Origin: Cristatella mucedo
Lineage: Eukaryota > Bryozoa > Phylactolaemata > Cristatellidae
Reading direction: 5' to 3'
NCBI GenBank assembly: GCA_009760855.2
Contig: WPIO01000012.1
Location: 2,824,001-2,888,000, forward strand
DNA length: 64,000 nucleotides
The translations under genes and the position numbers were made by a program. Numbering within the stretch: position 1 is the stretch's first letter; each line of letters begins with the position of its first letter. Shown here in pieces: positions 12,006-24,774 of the stretch. Below the pieces are notes generated by a model. The model made no database searches. It saw only the letters and a program-made list of their open reading frames with translations, and was not told the origin of the DNA.

Positions 12006-12524
12006 CAAGCGACAGCACGCATGCAGAACCGTTGCAAGCTCGCAGCAGCGAGCGATCGCTCTGCTCCATGCACGACTCACAGACAGACAGCGCCCGAAGG
12101 GAGCGACTGTGCTGGCCAGGCTCGCTCGCGCTTCGTCACACTCGCCAAGTCGCACGTCGAACACAAATCTCGTGCTACCATTGAATATCTCGCTGCTCGT
12201 CAGCCTCGGCTTATCTCGGCTCAATCATAGACGTTCTTCGGTTTAAACTCAACCGCCAAGCTCATGTTGACGAGGTATTTCAATCTTGGCTTGGCCAATC
12301 TTAGCTAACCAGTTTCCGATTCGCGCTTAGTTTTTCCCCTAGTTACTAGGTTGCACTTATCTTAGTTCAATGAAGATAATTTTGCTGCAATCTAAGTAAA
12401 ATTGTCACCGATGCAAAAAGTGAAGGAATTAGTAAAACGTGCCATACAGGAAAGCAAGGACAGATCAAAGTGCGAGTCCAGGTGTGTGACTACTTAATTA
12501 AAATTAAAATCTAGGTCGTAATAA

Positions 12525-12660
12525 TATAATAATATAATTTTATTCATTCTTAGAGCGCCCTGAGAGAACTTAATCTCTGTTCAGGCACTTCACTTACGCA
12601 GCTGGGACCTCGGAGAGACTATGGTCGGGGCGAGAACCTTAACCACTGGGCCAAACCAAG
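12525..12660 (-). mobile_element. SINE2 copy
   Basis: On the plus strand: AT-rich end, GAGCGCCCTGAGAGAACTTA, CTCTGTTCAGGCACTTCAC, then the head read inversely (GGTCGGGGCGAGAACCTTAA, CCACTGGGCCAAACC). Same order as at 56468-56634. No functional tRNA. Confidence 0.65.
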
Positions 12661-13500
12661 GTGGTGTTCGTGGACATTTCATCGGAAAGAGGAAGGCATG
12701 AAATCTCAAAAGAAACATACGTATTGCGGATCATTCGGGTGCCTCACAGTTCACTTCAAAGCTAACAGATTGAGCTTCTGCGATCGTTTACATTTACCTT
12801 GGGTGATTTACCTTTGGCTGACTATGCTTTGAAGTCTCTCAATAACACATGACCGTGACCGCTATTGAGCAGTCGCACTTTATGCCCAGCCGAAATGCCC
12901 AAGTGATAGACAAGTGTTTTATCATTACTTGGCAATCAATATTATTCACATGAATGAAGTATGGCCTTAGCCGTGACGATCAGTGTGCAAAAACTCAATT
13001 TTCGCATAGTTTTTAATGCATGTACATCTCAAATGGTGCATTGATTAATGGTGACTGCAGAAGAGGTAACGCTGTATCTACACTTTGCTTTGCTATTCTT
13101 AGAAGTATTTCATCAAAGAATACAGCTCTAGACGCAGCCGTAAGCATCTGAAGTCTAGGCACAAGTAGAGTAACTTGCTGTGTGAATGCGTGGAGGTTAC
13201 ACTTGCGGTAAAACGTCGCTAACCTATTTTCAACCTCTTTACTCGGCAAGACCGGCTGCGCTTCTGAAACGATCTAGTCGCCTATCGAGGCTAAAAAAAT
13301 CCTCTGAGAGCTAGCCTCTGTAACCCAAGTGAGTTGCACCTATTTGTAGAAAGTTAATCGAGGAGCCTGAGTGCATTCCTTCTTCATAACAAATACGAAC
13401 CAAAGGTACGTGCACTGTCATCTAATTTATTTTTGCTTTACTTTTTTAATGCTCTGAATGATTGTGGATACGTATTCAGTCTTAATAGTAAAATTTAAAT
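12661..13500. other. Duplicated flank, no gene recognised
   Basis: The alignment to copy 2 resumes at 12780-12910 (GTGATTTACCTTTGGCTG here and at 25620). A 78-codon minus-strand ORF at 13013-13249 has no recognisable domain. No gene is supported. Confidence 0.5.
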
Positions 13501-13502
13501 TA

Positions 13503-13600
13503 TAACAATAGTGCACTTGTATAGCGTCCTCATAGAACCTAATCTTTTTTAGGCACTCTACATTTTCTCCAAAGGAAGCACGATAGAATGGTTGGCATGC
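13503..13600 (-). mobile_element. LINE A 3' tail fragment
   Basis: AGTGCACTTGTATAGCGTCC, AGAACCTAATC and TAGGCACTCTACATTTTCTC form a decayed minus-strand LINE A end. Confidence 0.65.
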
Positions 13601-13605
13601 TTATA

Positions 13606-13641
13606 CATAATGTCTATGCAGTCAAGATGCATAGACATTAT
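13606..13641. repeat. Near-perfect hairpin
   Basis: ATAATGTCTATGCA (13607-13620) and its exact inverse TGCATAGACATTAT (13628-13641) flank a 7-nt loop. It is AT-rich, lies next to the LINE A tail, about 340 bp beyond the stop codon of the receptor gene, and has no T-run like a terminator. Function unknown. Confidence 0.8.
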
Positions 13642-13773
13642 ATGCATGTGCATGAAGCACTCTTAATGCGAGAACAAAAAGTACGCCTTAATTAATTATG
13701 CATGGAATAATTGGTAAACAGATTTTTGTGAGATTACACATAATATTACCTATTATAAAAAACTTAGTAACGA

Positions 13774-13779
13774 TTTATT
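13774..13779 (-). promoter_or_regulatory. Candidate polyadenylation signal AATAAA
   Basis: Minus-strand AATAAA about 200 nt after the receptor stop codon. The surrounding TTTATTTCACCAGAGTACTC aligns with TTTATTTTATCAGAGTAATC beside the AATAAA at 31735-31740, so it is preserved between the two paralogues. Confidence 0.45.
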
Positions 13780-13982
13780 TCACCAGAGTACTCATGTATG
13801 CACTTTTTATTTAGTCTGTGAAATACTGTAAACATGGTAAGTATAGTTAGATGACCAGGTAAAGCTATATGTCTCCTAAATTCTAAAGGTTTCATGAACT
13901 AGGAAAAGAAAATTATACCGGCAAAAACCATAACACATAAGCATAGCTCTGTAATGGATAAAAAAATCACGGAATTGTGAAG

Positions 13983-14978
13983 CTAGGGTACTCTCGAACC
14001 ATCGGGATGCTGACTGTTATGCACCTGCTGCGTAGCCACAGCATGCTGTAAACGCACGGCTGTTTGGTCACCAAGAGATGGCCTGACCCGTGCTCTCCTT
14101 GCACACTTGCAGAGTCTCATCAAAGCGTTTCTGTAGCCTCGATCTAACAACACGTATATCGTCGAGGACAGTACGTCATTTCCTGCATACAGCCAATTGA
14201 GTGCTTGAAAGATAAGTGGTTTGATGTCCGTTAAAGTGTCTGAAGTCATGACTAGTCCCAGGACGAGCGGTAATACGACAAAGACGCCGTGCTGAGTGCC
14301 GAGCACGGTGAAAGTCCTCACCACAGCCTTGTTAGCTGACCCATCTTGGCCGACCGCTCTGCGTGCAACTTGATATATTTTTGCGTAGCAGAAGCAGAAC
14401 CAGGCCAGGCATCCCGACTGCAGTATAAATATGAACACTATGACAATTTTTGACTGAAGCGTGAGGCCGCCTGTGTTTAACAGGCACCCCAGCTCGTCGT
14501 CGAAGCAGAACGAGTCTTGACTACCGACAGCAACCAGTCCAACCACTGCTGGCGGAATTATTAGAGCTGCAAATAGCAGCATCGGATTTCTTTCAAAGAA
14601 CATCTCGTGATATGTCAAAGGGTATTGTATGACAAATAGCCGATCTTGAGCCAGTCCTGACAGTAGACAAGCTTGAAATTGCATCGAAATTAATTGCAGG
14701 ATATTTACAGTAAGACAAATCCTGATATCAATAACGTGAGTAACTTCTCTATATATCATTTGCACAAGACGCAAAAATGATGGAATGATGCTATTAATGA
14801 TGAAGGAAGTCGATATGATTCGTCCAAGCCTGCTGTGGTTAACATCGAACTTTAGCCTGGCCAGTAGGTACGCAGAATTAGCCAATAAGACGTAGGCGGC
14901 CATAGTGTAAGCTGCAGCTTTCAAGCCTGAAGACGGAGGCCCAGAAACAAGTATGCAAGTTACTCCGCTGTCATTCAT
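13983..14978 (-). CDS. Rhodopsin-like (class A) GPCR, paralogue 1, intronless
   Basis: A 331-residue seven-helix membrane receptor predicted to act at the plasma membrane through G proteins; ligand unknown. Hydrophobic helices lie near residues 20-41, 52-75, 88-110, 133-153, 177-202, 221-245 and 255-277. Class A features visible: Asn34 in TM1 (ANSAY), Cys88 at the start of TM3, Asp112-Arg113 in QDRLFVIQYPL (the E/DRY position), Cys158/Cys165 in loop 2, Pro237 in TM6, Tyr275 in SSTIYVLLDR and a helix-8-like RGYRNAL followed by Cys290/Cys292. NPxxY is reduced to SSTIY, TM2 lacks the usual Asp and TM4 the usual Trp. It is about three-quarters identical by eye to the gene at 31953-32951, with homologous flanks on both sides. 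The first Met fits the paralogue's start. A chemosensory role is inference. Confidence 0.9.
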   Translation of the reverse strand: MNDSGVTCILVSGPPSSGLKAAAYTMAAYVLLANSAYLLARLKFDVNHSRLGRIISTSFIINSIIPSFLRLVQMIYREVTHVIDIRICLTVNILQLISMQFQACLLSGLAQDRLFVIQYPLTYHEMFFERNPMLLFAALIIPPAVVGLVAVGSQDSFCFDDELGCLLNTGGLTLQSKIVIVFIFILQSGCLAWFCFCYAKIYQVARRAVGQDGSANKAVVRTFTVLGTQHGVFVVLPLVLGLVMTSDTLTDIKPLIFQALNWLYAGNDVLSSTIYVLLDRGYRNALMRLCKCARRARVRPSLGDQTAVRLQHAVATQQVHNSQHPDGSRVP

Positions 14979-15250
14979 CGTAACCCTCTTATTTCAAGTA
15001 GGTTTAACCTGAAACATATTTCAACGAAACCTATTAATAGTGAAAGCTTTCCGAAAAGGCTCGTAATCAGCTGCCTTAGCAGATGCTGCTGCAAATATCG
15101 CCTAATTGCTGCCATCCAACCCACGGAAGCCTCAAACGATGTATGTTATGGTACAGCTAAGACACTGTTCGTGAATCGAGAGAATCCTTTGTTCCTAAAG
15201 CCACACAGCTGCGCGTAGCTGAGCATGTAATTCCTTAGCCGTCGTTCCGA
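14979..15250 (-). other. Receptor 5' flank, conserved with paralogue 2
   Basis: GCTGCCATCCAACCCACGG, CAGCTGCCTTAGCAGATGCT and neighbouring sequence match 33036-33110 upstream of paralogue 2, consistent with a shared 5' untranslated exon or promoter. A GT donor present in the other copy (CAGCTG/GTAAGG) reads CAGCTG/ATTACG here, so any 5' UTR intron would need another donor. Confidence 0.4.
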
Positions 15251-15259
15251 GCTCATTTA

Positions 15260-17460
15260 AGTAAAACTCCTGCATGACCAGCGTATGATTGGGTCAGATT
15301 TCATGAGTTGAGCATCAGCCATAGACGAAAAACCTACATTTGAACCAATGCTACCAAGTGCAACACGTGCTCTCTGCGACAATCTAAAACAACAATTGTT
15401 ATGTTTGTATATATATTTTGTTATTCTTCTATCTATTCTATGTTATTAACTTACCTTCAAGTAGTGCATCAGCACTTGTGCTCAGATTACACCTCGGAGT
15501 CTGCAGATTATACCACCGAGCATTCCTACGCCCGAACCGTCAATTAACGAGTTGAAGGCTAGCACGAGTCTTGAGTCGTTAAGGAGGCACCTTGCATAGA
15601 CTGCTGTCGTAAGCCGGAAAATAGAGGCCGCATAATGCTTCTTTGTAGGGACTAGCCGAGGATTTTCCTTGCGAGAGCTAGCAACGATCTGATTGAATGC
15701 ACTTTTTTAACCAGATGTCAAGATAGCACTCAAGGTCTACGCCGATCAGCGGCTGCTTCAAGTCAGGACATTGTTCGCGCAGCAAGGTGGGCTATTTCTT
15801 GCAAGCATCGAAAACAGCATCGTCGAATGAACTTGCGAGACACATACAGAGTCTAAAATGTGAGAATTCGCGACCCAATTTCAAGTCCCTGTTTGACTTG
15901 CGCTATCTTAATTTCTAGAGCACTTCGGGAGCTTGAGCGTGAAAGATGCAATGCCCGTATTCAATGCTTTCTCGTATTCGTTTCAGTAGCAGGTTTAAGA
16001 TTCATTATTGCAGCTGCAACAGTTTTCACGAGACTTCAGTTGAAATGAACGCAAAAAAGCTTTCTCAAGCTGCAACTTCAAGCGCCCGTCACAAGATTAC
16101 TCCGCAAAACTCTCTACGAGAGTCGTAGGAATTGAGCAGTGGATCGGATCAGCCAGCGGTTTTGATTACATTCTTTTGTCACACTACCAAAGCGAATCGA
16201 TTTTATTGAAAAAAACTTGCTCTTGCTTCCTTTTGCTATTTGATTTGCTAATTTCCTTTATCACTACGGACATTCCCTTTGTTGCCCAGGTCATTTTGAC
16301 TTAGTCTTCGCAAGAAAATAGAGCTCACACATTACTAGTCCCTGAAAGGTTAGTCTGGCTTAACAGATAGCATGCAAAACTGGGGCTTTTCTATATGGAG
16401 CAAATCTGAAGCACGAGACAATCTCTGCCACAGTAGCGCAAAATAGAAAGTAAGGGCCGAAAGACTTATGAACCAAACTCGTGTTCCTGCGAAAAGCTTT
16501 TAGCAGTTACCACGATGCTTGCTCAGCGAACTTTTAAGTCACGCACGTGACCTGCAATCGCAGTTTTTGTTCTTATTTCTACTACAGAAAGATTCAAGGT
16601 CGACTTTGGTTAAATCTTTTTAAATGGGGTCATTTCGCCAGTTTTTGCATCCGGTTCTATAATAAAGGTGTTAGCATGTTTTATTTGTTGAAAATACTAC
16701 TAACTCGTGCGAATTCTGCATTTGACGATATATTTTCTAGTCGTCAATAAAAAGCTGAAATATTTGAGGTTATATCTTGATCTCCTGGGTGCACGTATTT
16801 GTTCCCGGCACCGTATACATCTACGCTGTTATACATAAATTTGCGCTGTCTAAAAATGTATTCACATTTTTATAAATTTATAGAGTACTTGGTGCACAAT
16901 GCATATATACAGTGGCCCGGATAACAGAATACGGCTAGACAATAATGCGAAAAACGATATCTAGTCTGCATGGAGCCATGCCAAACAGAGTTACCTAAGG
17001 ATTTAATCTAACAAAGGAAGCATTGAAGCATGTAATGGGTGCGAAAAGATATACTAGCCCTTTTTAAAAGCCAATCAAAATTTAAATCCGTGATGACATT
17101 TCGGAATTCAAGCTTATTTGGAAAACGCAGCCACGGTGATTTAATTAGAAGCTGAAGCGAGTTCCCCTAGAGGAGAACAAGTGTATCGCTGTCACGTGGC
17201 GAGGAACATCACTGGGTAGATCGCCGTCTGGTTGGGTAACCGAGTTGCATGAGATCGACGCCAGCTAAAAGCACCCAAGGAGCTACACTTTAAAGTAGAT
17301 GATAGTCATGTAAAAGCATGCTTGCTTTTGAAGAAAGCTACCCCGCACACATGTAACAGTCGGCGTGCACTGCAAGGTTCTGTTGAAGCTTATCCATATT
17401 CGATTAGAATGAAGCGGAAACCAACACGCTTTCCTAATCTAAGCGCTTGTCCTAGTGAGT
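15260..17460. other. Intergenic DNA, nothing recognised
   Basis: AT-rich sequence with scattered ORFs below 70 codons. I found no domain, no tRNA-like element and no match to the other repeat families here. Confidence 0.5.
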
Positions 17461-17464
17461 TGCC

Positions 17465-17590
17465 AAACTGGGTGTGAGGTATGAGATTCAAATTATCTTC
17501 GGAGCTAAGAGGAACTTGTCAGTGAGTACAGAATCGTAGCCTGACCTACAAATAGCCGCTCCTCTTTGGGGCAGATTGATTGCAATTAGC
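17465..17590. repeat. Repeat E, copy 2
   Basis: CTGGGTGTGAGGTATGAGAT, TTATCTTCGGAGCTAAGAGG and AGAATCGTAGCCTGACCTAC match 6015-6140 in order and spacing. This copy is not beside a LINE, so repeat E is a separate dispersed element. Confidence 0.65.
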
Positions 17591-17599
17591 CAGCAATTG

Positions 17600-18169
17600 T
17601 GAAGGTCGGAGACCAGACAGAAGTTTAGGCTTCCTCTTTAAATGACCGAAGATATCCTCGGGTTTCGTTTAATCGAGGCATGTACTTGTGCGTAATTTAT
17701 TCATACATTATAACCAGGGACCGCATACAACTATTATTTACCAAAAGATTTTGAAGATGATCGCGCTTATGCTTAAGTTAGACAGTGTCAGCCAGGCCTC
17801 TGTAGATGATTGCCATGACTCCCCGGTTTCTCGAAAGTCCCTAGGTTTGAATTTAGCTAGCGCAGGACTTTCATCTGATTTAACGATGGCGAATTGGAAT
17901 TAACGTAGTCACAATCGTATTTGTAACACTTAAAAAGATAAACAAGCCTGGAGGGCGCACCAACAGCGAAACCAAGGACAGTGCTGTAAGTCATGGGTCT
18001 CTATGAGACATGCGGTTACCTTTTTATGTAGCTTGGCGACGCCAGATTCGTAACATGATCTACGCACGATTCCAGTACTCGCTTACCGGTAGCAGCTTGT
18101 ATTCAAGTATGACAAGTGGCTCGATATCGTCAGATAGAACTGGTGCTTTGGTCACTTTAGTTCAAGATT
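17600..18169. other. Intergenic DNA, nothing recognised
   Basis: ORFs shorter than 75 codons only; no repeat family identified. Confidence 0.45.
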
Positions 18170-19254
18170 GTGGTTGGCGGAGCCACGTAAAACTGCGTTG
18201 CTGAAGAGCAGGTGGGAATAAATGGCACTTTCGGCAGGTCCTCTGACAACGGATACATGACGATAACACTTATATATTTGTAGCCTGGTCACTGCAAGGA
18301 TTACTACCAGCGATGTTCCTCAAGGATAGTGATGAAACCTTATCAGGGCCTTGCTAGAGGCTATGATGTGACTTAGAGACTCGTTGATACTTTTATATGG
18401 GCCCTGATACACTTAAATTTTACTGCAGCATGGCGCCGTCATTGAGAGATATAATAAATGAACATGCTGCTAACTTTGACCAACTAGATAAGATTGTTGT
18501 AGATGTACTAAGGCTGTGTGTTAAAATAGCCGACTCGGTTCCATCTCAAAATTCAGATCTTTAGCGTAGTTAGCGACAACTCATTAAGTAGTCATCGATT
18601 TGTGTTGCCGCGCTCTGAAAACCAATAAGGTTTCAGGAAACAAGCAGGGCTTTCAGGGTCTGGGCCACTTTAATTACTATCCAGCTAATAGCATGCTCTT
18701 ACGTCGCCCAGGGATGCCCGTCGAGTGACCTGGTTTTGCTTTGAAGCATAAACTAGAACTGCTTAGTATTCAAATACAGCACAGCTCAGGACACCTTTAT
18801 AACGGGAGAGGGCCTCGCAAAATCCTCAATAGCCAATTTTATTACGTACAGAATAAAACCTTTCGTTACATTTTTGAAATTCTTGCGGTTCGCAATCCTC
18901 TTCGAGGAGACCTACGATTACAGGGTGCCTCTTAGAAGTCTTCCCATCAAACCATTTGAAAATATCAGCCGTTAATCAACTTTTCGTGACGAGTTTGTGA
19001 ATTTAGTTGCATCCAGCTCGACTCAAACTCGTCCTAAAGAGAGAGCTGCGAGATTCAGATTGTATTCAACCTTCACCTTCAGTATTAGAAGTGCACAGAC
19101 TGCTGCTTTTTTCACGGCCTGTGCTTTATGTGTGGATTAGTATGCTGCCCTTGAAAAAAGTCTGCCGTCACAACTCGCTGTGATGGACTAGGAGCAGCGA
19201 GCCCATTAAAACCTCTTAAATTGTATACCGTAGACCCAGCGTAATAATTCGAAT

Positions 19255-19340
19255 AGCTACAATATTAATACGCGTATAGAGACCCCTTGGGGAAGTTAAT
19301 ATTTTTCTAGGCACTTTACATTTGCTGCAAAGCTATCACG
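19255..19340 (-). mobile_element. LINE A 3' tail fragment
   Basis: ATATTAATACGCGTATAGAG, then TTTTTCTAGGCACTTTACAT and TTGCTGCAAAG: decayed LINE A end. Confidence 0.6.
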
Positions 19341-19496
19341 CCGCCCCACTCCCATCCAACAAGCGCCATGGTGCAGTTCGGCTCCTGTTGCGAAAAGCAA
19401 TTCGCTTAAAAGCATCGCTCTACTTAATAAGCTTCTAAAGGCAGCAGCTATTAGATGCACATGGTAAAGTTAAAAAAAAAAAGCTGAAAGGCTAGC

Positions 19497-19640
19497 TGAT
19501 TCAAGAATCACATCTATTCAGCGGTAGAAGATCATTAACGTGGTGTGGTGGCTATCCCCACCACTGTGGCTTACAGTGGGCAATTAAGTATCGCCACTGC
19601 ATGATTCCAACCCTTCCGGCCTGGATCGTGAAGAGCGAGA
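19497..19640 (-). mobile_element. SINE1 copy, decayed
   Basis: Plus-strand reading GCTAGCTGATTCAAGAATCA, CAGCGGTAGAAGATCATTAA, then a degenerate B box (GATTCCAACCC) and GGATCGTGAAGAGCG. Same order as the fuller copy at 33424-33595. Confidence 0.6.
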
Positions 19641-20429
19641 ATGTGACCTCCGGGCAAAAGCCCGCATCAGAAATCCTGCACTGACTCAATTTCCGTCATC
19701 ATCGCTCAGACTTGGGGCATTCGACAGACTTCACGATGCAAGCTCGCGGTGATGTCGGGTCAGACAAGTCCACTATAAAAGAAAGTCTTGCTGTAGGGTC
19801 TGCTGTAAAAGCATAACCCCAGCATATTCCAGTAGTCTAGATTTTGCTGCAATAAAGAAACTAAAGGACTTAGATTCACAGATGCAGGTCAATGATAACA
19901 ATAATAAATCCCTTTGGATACTATTAAAATGCGATAATCTGTCGTTTACATTCATAATCTAATAAATCTTGCGGAATATTTTTGGGTTTATCCGGAGCAG
20001 CAAATCCTTGGCATTTGGATATGAAAGTCGAATGCCGGTTGCCGACCTTGTGACCTTGTGCACGTGCCTGAATCCCCACCGAAAGGCAGAGGTAGAGCCA
20101 AGCTCTCTTGCGGAAAGCGTCCTTTAGAAAGTCGTATTGATAAATAGCTGGATACCGATTCATAAAGGTACTGATAAAAGTAAATTCCAACGGAGAGCCG
20201 AGGACGCCAGTAGCTCTGCAGGTCAGTACTTCGAAATGGGCATTGCTACTGAACCGCTAGTCATTGAAGTGAAAGTGCAGACAGATATCGGCTGGTATGC
20301 TAAATCGCTAACTCACCCCACTGCATCGGCTTTTTGTTATAGTTTCCGTCAAGTCACCCTTGAAGCTGATCAATGATTAATCTTGCGGTCAGCGATCGTA
20401 TAGGCATTAGCTAAAAAGCAAATCCATTT

Positions 20430-20500
<71 letters not shown>
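20430..20500. repeat. (CT)n(AT)n compound microsatellite
   Basis: About 13 CT units followed by about 20 AT units. The equivalent spot in copy 3 is (CT)n (42540-42732) and in copy 1 is occupied by SINE2. Confidence 0.95.
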
Positions 20501-22189
20501 ATCTCTCTCACTCTCACTTTCTCGCTCTCTCCCAATCGTTCTAGGACAGGGTGTGAGCGCAGCTAGTCCCTAAGTTGCCCTGCATCTTGAATTTCATCTG
20601 AGATTCTAGTCATTTTGTAAGCCGCGAGAAAAATCAGCATTACTTACCGTGCGCTTAGACGGCACTATCTTCTCGACTGTACCCCGTGAGCGAACCTGAA
20701 AAAAAGCGGCGAAGCGCTCTCGAAATTCAACCCTGCAAAAGCAGGCCGCGCATGGTTTGGAACGAACTAGTTCCCTCAATTTGCTCGCTGCCGGCCGGCT
20801 GCTTGCGCTGCACGGGAAAGGACTGCGGCAGACGGCGGCGCGCACTTCGGTGGCTACGCAGGCTGGCTATTTGTACTCGCTGCACGATGAATACGATGCT
20901 GAATTTGCAGGCTGCCGTTCGCAATTGCAGTTGACGCTGAAGCGCCGCAGGTTCACTTTTGTCCTGGACAACCTTTTCCTGCGTCTGCCAATTAAAGGAC
21001 ACTTATTCGAGGGCCGACGAGAGCACACTCGTCATTTCAATTTACTCAGCGTGTGCGAGAAGTTCGCTTTGTAATTGGTTTTAAGCACAGAAATCACGTG
21101 CAAAGCTGATGCTGATGCGGCCGCGAATCGTGGACTGCTCGGACTCGAATGGACGGTGCCCTGGTCTCACATTCATCCCGTGTTCGAACACCTTAATCTT
21201 GACGACGGCGCAAATATACGTGGTCGGCCACACATAAGCAACCAGAGTGGATTGGGCAATAGACTTTAATTTAATGCATATTCCGCTTACTTTGTCCGGA
21301 TTGACTGGGAAGTTGACACGAAGGCCGTCCGTCGACTCGCTGCGGTCTGCCGCGACCCTGTGACAAACAAGTTGGCGCAGGCCTTCTGCAAGCGAGGCCG
21401 CTTCCTGCGGGCTCAATGCAGCGGCCACTACGCCTGCAGTAGGGCATCGACTCGGAGACGAATGGCTGGGCGGAAGCAGGGGTTCTCGGCTAGTTAGGGC
21501 GTGACCGGAAATAGCGGAGAGGCGGCGCTGAGCTATGCAGCCTTTCATTGCTGAGTGCTAGGAGCTCATCCGCGACGCATGCGAAAAATCGATCACGTGC
21601 AACTTGCCGGCCGGGCCAAGGGGCTGGACACTCCTCCTTTATTTTGAGAAGGATTCGCTGATGACCTGGCCTCGACGACCCCTGCAACTCGCAAGGCCCG
21701 TAAGCACACGTGACAGCCCTCCACGCGACCTGTCCTCGGGCTAGACAGCGAGACCGAGCAACACGTCTGCTGGCTCCCAGACCAAGCACTTGTTCAGCAT
21801 TCAGAAAACCATGCTGGTCAAGCCCAGTCTGTGCACTCTAGGCGGCTTCCGGCGGCGAGGGATCTAGCCCTCTCCCGCCTGCTTTGTACTCATTCGGTCG
21901 CCCTTATTTTCCATGCAAGCATTTTTTTGCACTGTTGAGCCATTGCTCGCTCCGAATCCGCCCAACAGCTGGAGGCAGTTTATGGTAGACGGATGTCTCC
22001 CACAGATGCTGCCAATGCCGGACTACCGAGTCGTCTGCCGAATCTGCGGAGACCCATTGTCAGCCCCACCGCTCGAGAGCATGGATGCTTAGCCAATCTG
22101 AGCCCTCGTAGGGCCTCCGCCCAGTGCTCGCCGGCTACTGAGTCCTGTGCTCCTTTCGTGGAATCTCTGCAGACACTCGACACCAATGT

Positions 22190-22843
<654 letters not shown>

Positions 22844-23804
22844 GGGCAACCATCAAGATCGGCTCTTGACTCTTATGAGCGAGGCTGAGTAGATTCTTAG
22901 CCCCACCACTTACATCCGCCTTTGTGGCAACGTAGCCAACCAGGCCCGACTTCGAGAGCGGCCGGAAATTGATGCTTGCCATCGGATCAAACATCATTAT
23001 TCGAGCCGCATGCAAAACTTCAGTAATCAGCAAATGTGGAGTCGACGCCAATACGTTAAACGTGTCACGGACGGTTGTGTGTGCTCTCAGATCATTTCCG
23101 TTACGGAACGAGGACGAGTTCAAACCGCCTCTGCATCGTACTACAGGCATACCATGGCAACTCGATCACGTGTCTATCCTGCCAACGATCTGCCTCGTGA
23201 TGCTGACCAATTGTAAGAACATGCAGCCCTTCTGTTGGAGATGATGAATGACACGAGATAGCAGAGTTGGATTTTTCCCATTGCTACAAAGTCTGTTTTA
23301 ATAATCCCCAATGCTTACTAGATAAAAAAATGAGCTGCTGTTCCACAAAAACTGAGCGCTTGTCGTCAGAACAAAGATAGTTTGAAATTATTCAATTTGC
23401 CAATAAGCAGGGTGCGGACATCAGGTTTGCATATACAGCACAAGTTCGGGGGGGGGGCTACCAAGTTATTGAGGGTTAGATGGACATAGCACAATAGAGT
23501 AGTAACCGTAGAAATGTAGTGGGTGTGGGTGCGTTGAACCAACATTTTAGTTTCCATAATCTTAAAGTAAGATAATATTGAATAGCAGTTTTTATTGAAA
23601 TAGAATAGAGATTTTGCATACACACTGCAGGAGCATTTTGCTGCGTATGTGGACAATTTATCAAGACAAGAGCCGAAAACTGCTCCTTGAAAACGTCTGT
23701 TTAGATGAGCGAGATCTACGAAGCATATCAATTCTGTGGCATGCCTGAACGCAATCAATATAAGCCATGGAAACCTCTTTTAATACGCAAAAACTGCAAA
23801 ACTG

Positions 23805-24215
23805 CAGTCGAGTCTGCCTCCTTTCAGCTACACAACATCCTAAAAGTTGGGCTTACTTATACAGGGATATTTCGTCGAAATTGGTCGATTATTACGCGAC
23901 ATCCCGTCTTCACATTCGTAACTCTTTGCTTGTTGGTCTTCAGGCCGGTGCAATCGGGCGCTTACAGCTGGTGCAAAACACTGCAGCTAGGCTTGTCTGT
24001 CGTGAGCTTCGTAGTTGCCACATCACACCACTTCTCGCCAACCTGCACTGGCTCCCAGTCAAGCAGCATATCTACTTAAAGGTGCTGCTATACACTTTTA
24101 GATCCCTTCATTATTAAGCTTCAGCCTAACTATTATATTTATTTCCAGTAGCCATGTTAAGCATCGTACCACCGGCTTTTCTGAATATAATCGTTTGGCT
24201 ACACTCCGTACGGGT
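23805..24215 (+). mobile_element. LINE A fragment shared with duplication copy 1
   Basis: Encodes remnants VESASFQLHNI, GLQAGAIGRLQLVQNTAARL and LLANLHWLPVKQHIYLKVL. Its left junction aligns with that at 4575. The 3' half is deleted: the sequence jumps to the block matching 5740 of copy 1. Confidence 0.8.
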
Positions 24216-24301
24216 AAGGTCAACTAGGTCAAAAGAGTCGACCGTCTTATGGTGAGAGCAGCAACTCAGACTGAGTATATTGCATTCCAGATTCAAATAA
24301 A

Positions 24302-24395
24302 ACACACAAAATACTAGCTGATTCAACAGCCTCTTTTGTATAGCGGTAGAAGAGTCTTTACTGCTGTCACCACCGCTAGCACCAGCCATAAAGGA
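24302..24395 (-). mobile_element. SINE1 body, head deleted
   Basis: ACTAGCTGATTCAACAGCCT through CCGCTAGCACCAGCCATAAA matches the SINE1 body; the B box and head are missing and the sequence goes straight to the block aligning with 7102. Confidence 0.7.
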
Positions 24396-24664
24396 CCCGG
24401 ATCCTACCACTTCCATGGTGCAGCTTATAACGTCTAGTCTCACATAGTGGAACTTTTCTGATAAAATATGAAAGAATCCGATCAGAGACAGCCTCGCCGT
24501 TTTACTAATTTCTTCACTGACAAATTTCGGCAGTGCTTCTGCAGCAATGTGACTAATCTATTTAAGGCTATAGGAATCACCTGTACCCGAGTGAATTTCG
24601 CCCATTCAAAGGCAGTTCATCCAGAAGCCTCAATGCCATTCTGCTTCATACCGGGAACTAGTAT

Positions 24665-24774
<110 letters not shown>

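Noticed and set aside
11572-12246. Overlapping Ala/Gln/Ser-rich ORFs up to 201 codons
   Set aside because: Open frames on both strands arise from the GCAGCT repeat; no start context, domain or conservation visible.
13606-13641. Hairpin as a bacterial-type terminator or CRISPR-like repeat
   Set aside because: No T-run, no repeats with spacers, and the setting is animal DNA with decayed LINEs.
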